Positions 15,743 to 22,434 of a stretch of DNA of 33,218 nucleotides are shown here, in pieces. The stretch's first letter is position 1, and the number at the start of each line of letters is the position of its first letter. The position numbers and the translations under genes were made by a program. The stretch comes from JBFLVQ01 sp040758525. Its GTDB lineage: Bacteria; Acidobacteriota; Blastocatellia; Chloracidobacteriales; JADJPF01. The notes beneath the pieces were generated by a model that saw only the letters and a program-made list of their open reading frames with translations, ran no database searches and was not told where the DNA came from. The stretch is taken from the NCBI GenBank assembly GCA_040758525.1, contig JBFLVQ010000024.1, positions 1-33,218 of the forward strand, in the 5' to 3' direction.

Positions 15743-15771
15743 TTGACCGCTCTTGAGCTCAATGGTACAAT
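15743..15771 (+). promoter_or_regulatory. Sigma-70-type promoter for carD
   Basis: TTGACC (15743-15748) and TACAAT (15766-15771) are spaced by 17 bases, each with five of six consensus matches. TG at 15763-15764 adds an extended -10. Predicted start is near 15778. Confidence 0.7.
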
Positions 15772-15921
15772 ATCAATGTATCCTATACGCATCTGAGCAA
15801 GTGACATGCTAATTCATCAAATAACGAAAACGGCCTAATGATCAACCTGAAGCCTGCTGACGGCGCTTTAGCCTAGTAACCTTATGTTCTTCTTCATGCC
15901 TACAAACCTTTTATCGAGACG

Positions 15922-15938
15922 ACTGCGTCGGCCGCAGT
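15922..15938 (+). promoter_or_regulatory. Hairpin with T-run in the carD leader, just before the ribosome-binding site
   Basis: ACTGCG (15922-15927) and CGCAGT (15933-15938) pair around a five-base loop. The second arm runs into TTTTAA and then the GGAGG at 15945-15949. The form resembles a weak intrinsic terminator or attenuator, and it may also affect ribosome binding. Confidence 0.4.
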
Positions 15939-15955
15939 TTTAATGGAGGTGTTCG

Positions 15956-16486
15956 GTGTCATTTAGAATTGGCGAAAAAGTGGTCTATCCCAACCATGGT
16001 GTTGGTATAATTGAACAGATTAGCAGCAAGCATATTGAGGGTAATGATAATCATTTCTACCACTTGCGTCTATCTGCCACTAACTCGGTTGTAATGGTAC
16101 CTATTAACAATGCAAAACAGGTTGGGCTGCGCTCGCCGATAGAAATGAGTGATTGTGATCGACTCTTAAAACAGTTGAGCGACAATTTCTGCGAGCCACC
16201 TGCAGACTGGAAAGACCGGTTTAAAGAGTTCTCTGACAAAATGCGTACTGGCAACCTCTTCTCAGTAGCTGAAATATTGAAGAACCTGACCTATCTTAGC
16301 CAATTCAAACCGCTCTCTTTCCGTGAAAAACGTATGTTAGAGCGTGCCCGCTTCCTGGTGATCAGCGAATTAGCGATAGCTTACACATGTGATGAGACGA
16401 AGATCGCCGAAATGGTAGATTCAGCGTTGCGAAAGGCCTGTATCAAGCACGAACGCAAGCAAGCCCGCGCTCAGGTGGCAAATTGA
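15956..16486 (+). CDS. CarD/CdnL-family transcriptional regulator
   Basis: A 176-residue protein. The N-terminal 60 residues form the CarD/TRCF RNA-polymerase-interacting domain, recognisable from FRIGEKVVYPNHGVGIIEQI and the later HLRLSATNSVVMVPINNA. The rest is a helical domain that in characterised homologues contacts promoter DNA at the upstream edge of the bubble. These proteins bind the polymerase beta subunit and stabilise open complexes at sigma-70 promoters, notably for rRNA. GTG 15956 is the start, with GGAGG six bases upstream. It has its own promoter and is followed by a GC-rich hairpin, so it is probably a single-gene unit. In function it pairs with the rpoD encoded in the same window. 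Confidence 0.93.
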   Translation: MSFRIGEKVVYPNHGVGIIEQISSKHIEGNDNHFYHLRLSATNSVVMVPINNAKQVGLRSPIEMSDCDRLLKQLSDNFCEPPADWKDRFKEFSDKMRTGNLFSVAEILKNLTYLSQFKPLSFREKRMLERARFLVISELAIAYTCDETKIAEMVDSALRKACIKHERKQARAQVAN

Positions 16487-16515
16487 ACTTTCCCATGGCA
16501 ATAAAGCTTCTCCTT

Positions 16516-16550
16516 CGCCGCGATTGCTCTATGGGCTCGCGAGCGCGGCG
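16516..16550 (+). terminator. GC-rich hairpin after carD
   Basis: CGCCGCG (16516-16522) pairs with CGCGGCG (16544-16550); the loop contains further complementary GCTC/GAGC segments. It starts 30 bases after the carD stop. The following GTTAAGC lacks a T run, so termination is likely but not textbook. Confidence 0.5.
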
Positions 16551-16603
16551 GTTAAGCAAATATGACATAGCAAGTTAGCTAGACCACTAAGGGTTTGAGT
16601 TCC

Positions 16604-17962
16604 ATGGATGAACCTGCGTTACCTGTTGTACTCAAGATCCTAGCTGTCTTCTTTTTGGTGGGGGCTAACGGGTTTTTCGTGGCGGCGGAGTTTGCGCTGG
16701 TTACCATCAAACGTCAGCGGCTCAAGACGCTTGCGCAAGCCGGACAACGTTCTGCGCAGGCTGCCTTGCGGCTAACCGAAGCCCCGTCCATTTTCATCTC
16801 CGTAACCCAATTCGGTGTTACTATCTCAAGTCTAGGCCTTGGTTATATAGGGGAAGGCACCTTTGCCAAGCTCTTTGAAAGAGGGTTTAATATGCTTGGC
16901 ATTGATCATATTGCCGCTTCTATCTCAGCACATATGCTTGCCTTGGTATTCGCCTTTCTTATTATCACCTTTATGCATATAGTTATTGGAGAAATCGTTC
17001 CTAAGACGGCTGCGCTTGAGCGTAGTGAAAGCGTGGCACTCTGGTCGGCGCGTATTGTAGAACTTATTTATCGAATCTTCCGCCCCCTTATCTGGCTGCT
17101 TAATAATTCTGGGCAATTGCTGATACGCTTGCTAGGTATGAAATCGACGCTTGAGCATGCGATGGCTTATACAGGGGAGGAGATACGCCAACTTGTCTCC
17201 GCTTCGCACAAAGAGGGTCATCTAATTGCGGAAGAGCAGGAGATGATACATAACATCTTCGATTTCACTGATACCGTAGTGCGAGAAGTGATGGTACCAC
17301 GTCCAGAGATTATTGCTGTTGAAGCCACAGCTAGTGGCAGTGAACTGACTCGTACATTAGAAACTTCTGGTTGTTCTCGTCTACCTGTCTATAAAGAACA
17401 TATGGATAATATGATAGGTATTATCCATACTAAGGATGTACTTCCCTATCTACTGCGAGGTGAGCCAATAGAACTAGCAAAGCTATTACGCAAACCGTTG
17501 TTTGTTCCAGATTCAGCTCAACTAGTAGAGGTTCTACATCAGATGCGGCGTGCGCAGAGTCAGCTTGCTATCGTTGTTGACGAACATGGAGGGGTACAGG
17601 GAATTGTAACTATGGAAGATCTACTGGAACAGATTGTTGGTGAGATACGAGATGAGCATGACACAGATGAACAGAGACTTTACTACCGCGAACCGGACGG
17701 TAGTGTGATAATTGACGGCGCCCTTTCAATACGTGAAGCCAATCGTAAACTTAGTCTCAACCTTCCTGAGTCGGATGACTATACCACAATAGCCGGGTTC
17801 TTGATGACTAAAGCAGGTAAACTCCTCTCTCAAGGAGATATTATTGAACATCAAGATATTATCTTCACAATTGATAAGGTCGAACGGCGGCGTGTCTCCT
17901 CAGTGCGTTTATTACATACTGCAGGGGTACAAACTCCGACCGTTGCACGACCTTCAGATTAG
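16604..17962 (+). CDS. CNNM/CorC-type membrane protein (DUF21-CBS-CorC_HlyC; HlyC/CorC family)
   Basis: About 452 residues. An N-terminal DUF21/CNNM membrane domain with several helices spans roughly 1-185 and includes NGFFVAAEFALV and the HIVIGEIVPKTAAL signature. Two CBS domains follow (about 205-265, starting VMVPRPEI, and about 270-330, ending VTMEDLLEQIVGEI). The C-terminal CorC_HlyC domain runs from about 345 to 430 (DGALSIREAN ... GDIIEHQDIIFTI). CBS pairs bind adenine nucleotides, and members of this family are linked to magnesium and cobalt export or homeostasis; the older 'hemolysin' name is misleading. ATG 16604 is preferred over the in-frame TTG at 16595, whose nearest AAGGG would be almost touching it. 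Transcribed alone downstream of carD. Confidence 0.92.
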   Translation: MDEPALPVVLKILAVFFLVGANGFFVAAEFALVTIKRQRLKTLAQAGQRSAQAALRLTEAPSIFISVTQFGVTISSLGLGYIGEGTFAKLFERGFNMLGIDHIAASISAHMLALVFAFLIITFMHIVIGEIVPKTAALERSESVALWSARIVELIYRIFRPLIWLLNNSGQLLIRLLGMKSTLEHAMAYTGEEIRQLVSASHKEGHLIAEEQEMIHNIFDFTDTVVREVMVPRPEIIAVEATASGSELTRTLETSGCSRLPVYKEHMDNMIGIIHTKDVLPYLLRGEPIELAKLLRKPLFVPDSAQLVEVLHQMRRAQSQLAIVVDEHGGVQGIVTMEDLLEQIVGEIRDEHDTDEQRLYYREPDGSVIIDGALSIREANRKLSLNLPESDDYTTIAGFLMTKAGKLLSQGDIIEHQDIIFTIDKVERRRVSSVRLLHTAGVQTPTVARPSD

Positions 17963-18005
17963 TGGAAGAAGTGCTTTGCATTCTTGATTAACGGCCAGAA
18001 CTGAT

Positions 18006-18034
18006 TTGACAACCAATCCCAGACAAGGTAGTAT
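18006..18034 (+). promoter_or_regulatory. Sigma-70-type promoter for the cyclase-family hydrolase/aldolase operon
   Basis: A perfect TTGACA (18006-18011) and TAGTAT (18029-18034) are spaced by 17 bases. Predicted start is near 18041, giving a leader of about 97 bases. Confidence 0.65.
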
Positions 18035-18044
18035 CGCTGCCTTG
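18024..18044. promoter_or_regulatory. Dyad overlapping the -10, operator candidate
   Basis: CAAGGTAG (18024-18031) and CTGCCTTG (18037-18044) form an 8-bp inverted repeat with one mismatch (G-T pair in RNA) around five bases. It covers the -10 hexamer and the predicted transcription start, where a repressor would act. Confidence 0.4.
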
Positions 18045-18137
18045 ATAAGCCAAAGTCAGCTAACCTAGTCTATTGCCGGTAATGACCAGACACAAGGCTT
18101 GAATTAGCATTTGGTCTTTTGGTGGAGAGTACTTTTC

Positions 18138-18758
18138 ATGAAGATCTACGACGTTTCAGTGCCAATTAGCCCTGAAATGCCAGTCTATCCGGGCGATCCG
18201 GCCATACATATGGAACTAAGCCTGAGCATTAGCAAAGGTGATCCCTGTAATGTTACTCACTATTCGTTTGGCTCGCATGTAGGAACGCATATCGATGCAC
18301 CTTTCCATTTTATTGATGGTGGCCTTAAAGTAGAAGACATTCCTATTAATCTATTGATTGGCCGTACACGTGTCGTCGAGTTCACGGCTGCCCGTATCGA
18401 TGCTGATTTACTCAAAGAGGTTGATCTAGGCGAGCATGTGCGAGTTATCTTTAAGACGCGAAATTCTTACCTATGGAGCAGCAATCGTTTTGTAGAGGAC
18501 TATGTTTATGTAACTCCGGAGGCTGCAGAGATTCTTGTTGAGAGTGGTATAAAGCTGGTTGGTATTGACTACCTCTCGATTGAGCAATATCGCTCGACAG
18601 ATTTTCCTACTCATCAAACCCTGCTTAGTAACGGAGTAATCATTATCGAAGGATTGAATCTGGCTGAAGTCGAGCCGGGCGATTATGAGTTGATCTGTTT
18701 ACCGTTGAAGGTTAAGAACGGTGATGGCGCGCCCGCCCGTGTTATTTTGCGGAAATGA
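18138..18758 (+). CDS. Cyclase-family metal-dependent hydrolase (kynurenine formamidase-like)
   Basis: A 206-residue protein of the Cyclase (PF04199-type) family, which includes arylformamidase KynB, isatin hydrolase and other amide or lactone hydrolases. The metal-binding signature HVGTHIDAPFHF lies at 47-58, with H47, H51, D53 and H57. The N-terminus (IYDVSVPISPEMPVYPGD) is also typical. ATG 18138 is chosen over the upstream GTG at 18111 because GGTGGAGAG sits about eight bases before it. No other kynurenine-pathway gene is near. The next gene is a KDPG-type aldolase 25 bases downstream, which suggests a sugar-acid or lactone substrate rather than formylkynurenine, though this is inference. 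Confidence 0.88.
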   Translation: MKIYDVSVPISPEMPVYPGDPAIHMELSLSISKGDPCNVTHYSFGSHVGTHIDAPFHFIDGGLKVEDIPINLLIGRTRVVEFTAARIDADLLKEVDLGEHVRVIFKTRNSYLWSSNRFVEDYVYVTPEAAEILVESGIKLVGIDYLSIEQYRSTDFPTHQTLLSNGVIIIEGLNLAEVEPGDYELICLPLKVKNGDGAPARVILRK

Positions 18759-18783
18759 TGCAGCGGTCGTGCTGGACTCTATT

Positions 18784-19431
18784 ATGATAGATTTTTCTAT
18801 CCTAAGCGCTATTGAGCAGTTGAAGATTTTCGCTATTGTCCGCACTGACTCAGCCGAGACCGCGCTTAAGTCTGCTGAGGCGGCGGTAGTGGGGGGAATA
18901 AAGCTTATAGAGATCTCTATGAGCACACCTGGCGCAGTACGAGTAATCTCCGATCTACGTCGCAAGTATGGTGATGAAATTTATGCCGGTGCCGGTGCCG
19001 TAATCTCTATAGATATGGCGGATCGTGCTATTAAAGGCGGCGCACAATTTATCTCTTCGCCTCACACCAATGCTGGTATTATAGAGTTCTCAGTAAGTAA
19101 GAAGATCTTTGCCATTGCCGGTGCCGCCACTCCTACAGAAATTATGTCAGCCTGGGATTTTGGTGTACCACTCATCAAAGTCTTTCCTGTCTCTGCATTT
19201 GGTGGTCCAACCTATATACGATCGCTCAAAGATTCCATGCCTGAGGTACGTATGATGCCGGTGAGCGGCATTACTATCAGCAATATACGTGAGTTCTTTC
19301 GTGCCGGCGCCTTCGCCGTGGGAGTGGGAGGCAGTCTTTTCAAATCTGGTTTTGTTGCCAATGATAACTATGCCAGTATTGCAGAACAGGCACGAGCACT
19401 GATAAAAACAATTAATGATAGTAGTGTGTGA
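18784..19431 (+). CDS. 2-dehydro-3-deoxy-phosphogluconate-type (KDPG/KHG) aldolase
   Basis: A 215-residue class I aldolase with a TIM-barrel fold. The Schiff-base lysine is K132 in IKVFPVSAFGGP, the general acid/base glutamate is E43 in LIEISMSTPGA, and R20 in AIVRTDSAE matches the phosphate or carboxylate contact. Family members split 2-keto-3-deoxy-6-phosphogluconate, or related keto-deoxy acids, into pyruvate and an aldehyde, as in the Entner-Doudoroff or uronate pathways. The second motif reads STPG rather than the usual RTPGA, so a substrate variant is possible. The reading frame is open upstream to 18721, inside the previous gene, but ATG 18784 matches the family start. Co-transcribed with the cyclase-family hydrolase. 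Confidence 0.88.
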   Translation: MIDFSILSAIEQLKIFAIVRTDSAETALKSAEAAVVGGIKLIEISMSTPGAVRVISDLRRKYGDEIYAGAGAVISIDMADRAIKGGAQFISSPHTNAGIIEFSVSKKIFAIAGAATPTEIMSAWDFGVPLIKVFPVSAFGGPTYIRSLKDSMPEVRMMPVSGITISNIREFFRAGAFAVGVGGSLFKSGFVANDNYASIAEQARALIKTINDSSV

Positions 19432-19434
19432 GAG

Positions 19435-19455
19435 ATGGGGCGCATTGCGCCCCAT
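19435..19455. terminator. Terminator hairpin between convergent genes
   Basis: ATGGGGCGC (19435-19443) and GCGCCCCAT (19447-19455) form a perfect 9-bp stem with an ATT loop, four bases after the aldolase stop. TGTTACTTACT follows. It sits between the aldolase and the convergent flotillin gene and may serve both. Confidence 0.7.
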
Positions 19456-19475
19456 TGTTACTTACTAGAGTTCTA

Positions 19476-21422
19476 TTACTCTTTGCTTGTACTACTCAGT
19501 ACTGGTGTACCATTCTTCTGAATCATTGCCGAAATGATCTGGGCAAGCTTCTCATTTGAAAGATTGACACTTTCACCTAGAATTCCCGAGAGCGCATTGC
19601 GGATCGCATCCCCACTGCTAGTAACGATCTTAAGAGCTTCTTCAGTAGCAGCAGGATTGTACTGAGACATAAAACCATCCGTGGTAATTCCTATACCAGC
19701 AGCACGCATGAAGTTGGTCATCATTGCTTGAGCAGTGATTGGATCGCCAAACACAGTCATCTTGGTAGAAGAGAGCATCGTGCCCATAGAATTGGCCAAC
19801 GCGATACGGAACTCGGTGGTCTTCTCAATCTCAAGCTTCTTCAGTTCAAAGTTAAGTGCTGCCTCACTAAACTGCTGCTTATTCTCTAAGGCTTTACGTT
19901 CGACCTCAACCTCGGCAGCGCGCACATCAACACGTTTACGCTCTACATCGACTTCTGCTGCCTTAACATTGACAGGTACACGAGCTTCAGCCTCGATACC
20001 TTGTGCGTTAAGAGTCTTAGCTTTCTGCTCACCTTCTGCACGTAGGATTGCAGCCTGTTGATCCGCCTGAGCCAATGTAATGGTAGCTTGTGCCTGTTTA
20101 TCAGCAGATGCTTGTGAAGCTTCCGCCTCTTTAATACGACTATAGGCGAGCACATCCGCTTCCATCTGCTCTTCTAAACGTTTTTGTTCAATAAGATTCT
20201 GTTTAGAGATCAAAGTAGTTTTGGCATTACGCTCAGCCTCAGCCACCTTCTGTACAGTAACGACCTCTTGCGATGCCTTTTCCCGTTGCGCTTCAGCCAG
20301 TTGGCGTTTAGCTTCTGCTGTGGCTAGTTCTGCTTGTTTGGCTGCAATGGCAATCTCTTTCTCGCGTTGTGCCGTCTCAATGGCTTTCAGACGCTCGACC
20401 TCAGTAGTCTGTTTATGCTGCTCAATTTGCACAAGAGCACGTTCTTTCTCAATCTCAGCTTGTCGCACCGCTCGATCCTTGGCAATATTGCGCTGCGCGA
20501 TTGCTTCCTCCTGAGTGATGCGAAATTCATTCTGTTCACGGTCTTTCTCGGCTGTGAATTTTGCCACTTCAGTAGCTTGCTCCACTTCAGCCTGCTTTTG
20601 TGCTTGTTCAAGGGCAAGCACCTGCTGGCGAGTCTTAACGTTCTTCTCAGTAACTGCTTGCTCTTTATTGCGCTCTGCATTGTTGCGCTCGATCTCAGCC
20701 TGTGTGACCATCAAGGTAATTGTCTTGAGGCCCTGCGCATCAAGGATATTGTTGGGATCGTACTGCTCCTTAGGCGCCTGATCTACACGCTTGAGTGGCA
20801 TATCAATAAGACGTAAACCATCAGCATGTATGGTCTCTTCGGAGATACGGAACACAATGTCACGATAAGATTTTCGATCCCGCACCATCTGCTCAAGCTC
20901 AAAGTCAGCCGCTGCTGAACGTAGTGCTGAGTCAAAACGATCTCGCAGTTTAATGGCAATCTCGTCTGGTGAGTTGGCGGCCTCACCAAAAGCGCGTGCT
21001 GATGCAATTATATTTTCATCACTTGGATCTATGTGAAAAATAAAATCGGCTACCACTAGCGCACGCAGGTTATCCTTAGTACGCAAGGATTCACTATTTT
21101 CGTCACGGCCATCGCGTATGATGCTTACAATACCGTTCTCCAGCGATACAGGTAGTGTCTTGTGCAGTATAGGAATAATCCAACCACCATTATCCTTGAT
21201 CACTTTGAGACCACCTCTACCGGTACGTACTAGTACTTGATTTGGCTCCGGTTTCACATAGAAATTGTTGTATGAACTCAGTATTCCACCAGCAATTGTT
21301 AATAGCAGTCCCAGCAGGGCAAAAGTAATTTGCAGACCTGGGTGCACATTGAGCTGGTAAGCCTGAATAGCGATAGGGCAGACCATGAAAACTAGACCAA
21401 TTACAACAATAATAAAAGACAT
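19476..21422 (-). CDS. Flotillin-like SPFH/Band 7 protein (YqiK type)
   Basis: A 648-residue membrane protein. Two hydrophobic segments at the N-terminus (about 2-20 and 29-47) are followed by an SPFH/Band 7 domain (about 52-235, with FYVKPEPNQVLVRTGRGG and a later YDPNNILDAQGLKTI). Next comes a very long charged, alanine- and glutamate-rich coiled coil (about 238-520) with many A-E repeats, then a small C-terminal domain. Flotillins oligomerise into membrane assemblies that organise lipid domains and protein complexes. I move the start to ATG 21422: AGGAG at 21432-21436 is nine bases upstream of it, but touches the ATG at 21431. The YqiJ-like gene ends at 21428 and clearly forms an operon with it. 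The coiled coil creates long spurious open frames on the opposite strand. Confidence 0.93.
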   Translation of the reverse strand: MSFIIVVIGLVFMVCPIAIQAYQLNVHPGLQITFALLGLLLTIAGGILSSYNNFYVKPEPNQVLVRTGRGGLKVIKDNGGWIIPILHKTLPVSLENGIVSIIRDGRDENSESLRTKDNLRALVVADFIFHIDPSDENIIASARAFGEAANSPDEIAIKLRDRFDSALRSAAADFELEQMVRDRKSYRDIVFRISEETIHADGLRLIDMPLKRVDQAPKEQYDPNNILDAQGLKTITLMVTQAEIERNNAERNKEQAVTEKNVKTRQQVLALEQAQKQAEVEQATEVAKFTAEKDREQNEFRITQEEAIAQRNIAKDRAVRQAEIEKERALVQIEQHKQTTEVERLKAIETAQREKEIAIAAKQAELATAEAKRQLAEAQREKASQEVVTVQKVAEAERNAKTTLISKQNLIEQKRLEEQMEADVLAYSRIKEAEASQASADKQAQATITLAQADQQAAILRAEGEQKAKTLNAQGIEAEARVPVNVKAAEVDVERKRVDVRAAEVEVERKALENKQQFSEAALNFELKKLEIEKTTEFRIALANSMGTMLSSTKMTVFGDPITAQAMMTNFMRAAGIGITTDGFMSQYNPAATEEALKIVTSSGDAIRNALSGILGESVNLSNEKLAQIISAMIQKNGTPVLSSTSKE

Positions 21423-21427
21423 TTGAG

Positions 21428-22114
21428 TCATCTCCTTTCAAGCAGTTCAATCCTCGGCTTAGGTGGCTCTTCTGCCGTTATGGCGTGGGCATAAAACAGA
21501 TTCTGGCTAGGTTCATAGGCGATTAGCTGTACGCTTTCACCTGCTTTGATAATCGACTCGCCTGCTTGTATACGACAACTGACACGAAATGAATCGTTAC
21601 CACTACGCACTAGCACAATACCGCTTTCAGTGCTAATAGAACTTTGCACAATGCCAATCTCACCAAGCAGGCTGACCTCTTTACGCGCTCCATTCTCTTC
21701 TGGTGGTGAGAGGAAAAGAAAGATACGACTAATAAGGTAAGCTAGTGTCAATGTACTTACTAGTGCCACAGCAAGAGCAACAAGGAAGGCAGACAGTACA
21801 GGCAATACTCTTTGAAACAGAAGGTTGGCGATAAATCCAGATACTCCCCATACCAAGCCCATACTAAGAGTGAGAACAGAGAGTGGTACTTTGCCAATAC
21901 CAAACAGTGAAAGTATGTTCCAGGTTTCGCCAGGTCCACCTGCCGTCTTCGTTAGATCATGATGAGCATCTTGATGCAGATCATGATTTATATCGCCATC
22001 TAGGCTATTTGCCAAACCAACTAATTGCGACAGTAGTATCATAATCAGCGAAAACAGCAGTGGAATAATAAATGGCAGATAGTGCCACTCAAAATATTGT
22101 GAAATAGCACTCAT
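21428..22114 (-). CDS. YqiJ/NfeD-like membrane protein with OB-fold tail (flotillin partner)
   Basis: A 228-residue protein. A first transmembrane helix (about 13-35) is followed by an acidic, histidine-rich linker (DGDINHDLHQDAHHDL, about 39-54). Two more helices lie at about 76-99 and 104-134, then a soluble beta-rich C-terminal domain (about 142-215) that fits the OB fold of YqiJ/NfeD proteins. Such proteins are encoded next to flotillins and are thought to assist or anchor their assemblies; this gene directly precedes the flotillin, with its stop six bases before the flotillin start. ATG 22114 has GAGGT seven bases upstream. The H/D-rich linker could bind a metal ion, but that is inference. 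Confidence 0.87.
   Translation of the reverse strand: MSAISQYFEWHYLPFIIPLLFSLIMILLSQLVGLANSLDGDINHDLHQDAHHDLTKTAGGPGETWNILSLFGIGKVPLSVLTLSMGLVWGVSGFIANLLFQRVLPVLSAFLVALAVALVSTLTLAYLISRIFLFLSPPEENGARKEVSLLGEIGIVQSSISTESGIVLVRSGNDSFRVSCRIQAGESIIKAGESVQLIAYEPSQNLFYAHAITAEEPPKPRIELLERR
21432..21436 (-). promoter_or_regulatory. Ribosome-binding site that fixes the flotillin start
   Basis: AGGAG on the reverse strand lies inside the last codons of the YqiJ-like gene. Spacing is nine bases to ATG 21422 and zero to ATG 21431, so only the former is a workable start. Confidence 0.7.
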
Positions 22115-22434
22115 TACTGTACCTCATTTGAGAAAGGGAATAGACGGTTGTCAAAAATTCTTTGTCTACCAGGATGGTCTTGCCTCGTACTACTTGTGAA
22201 GGAGCTTTATGTAATTGGACTAGCACCTTAGACTCAATATAGCCTATCATACAGCAACCCTGCCTGACTATCGGCGAATTTTGTTAAGACCAATTTTTCG
22301 AGCTGTGACCGTAATTCCCCAACCTCCACTGTTTTTCTTTCTGCTGGGCAAGCTTATTAACTTGCAAGCCCATTCTATGCGATGCATTTCCTATATGTAT
22401 TGGACGATTATATAGGGGTGTGGACGCATTGTTA
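22115..22434. other. 320-base intergenic region between the flotillin operon and the helicase gene
   Basis: No convincing gene. It must hold the start signals of the YqiJ-like gene on the reverse strand. A TTGACA is present on that strand near 22150, but its -10 would fall on the ribosome-binding site, so I do not call it. A weak 5-bp stem (GCAAG 22348-22352 with CTTGC 22361-22365) lies downstream of the helicase stop. Confidence 0.4.

Larger units (their letters stand above)
15486..15955. other. 470-base divergent intergenic region between the M20 gene and carD
   Basis: No protein gene or tRNA is visible. It contains the paired repeats near the M20 gene, a second isolated TATAAT at 15597-15602 without a convincing -35, the carD promoter (15743-15771) and a hairpin before the carD ribosome-binding site. 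The carD leader is long, about 178 bases. Confidence 0.55.

Noticed and set aside
18138..18758. Naming the cyclase-family gene kynB
   Set aside because: The family signature fits many hydrolases, and no tryptophan or kynurenine gene is nearby; the aldolase partner points elsewhere.
19735..20816. Several forward open frames opposite the flotillin gene
   Set aside because: They are antisense to the repetitive alanine/glutamate coiled coil, giving serine/cysteine/leucine-rich products typical of shadow frames.
22145..22155. TTGACA on the reverse strand upstream of the YqiJ-like gene
   Set aside because: Its -10 at standard spacing would overlap the ribosome-binding site, leaving no room for a leader.
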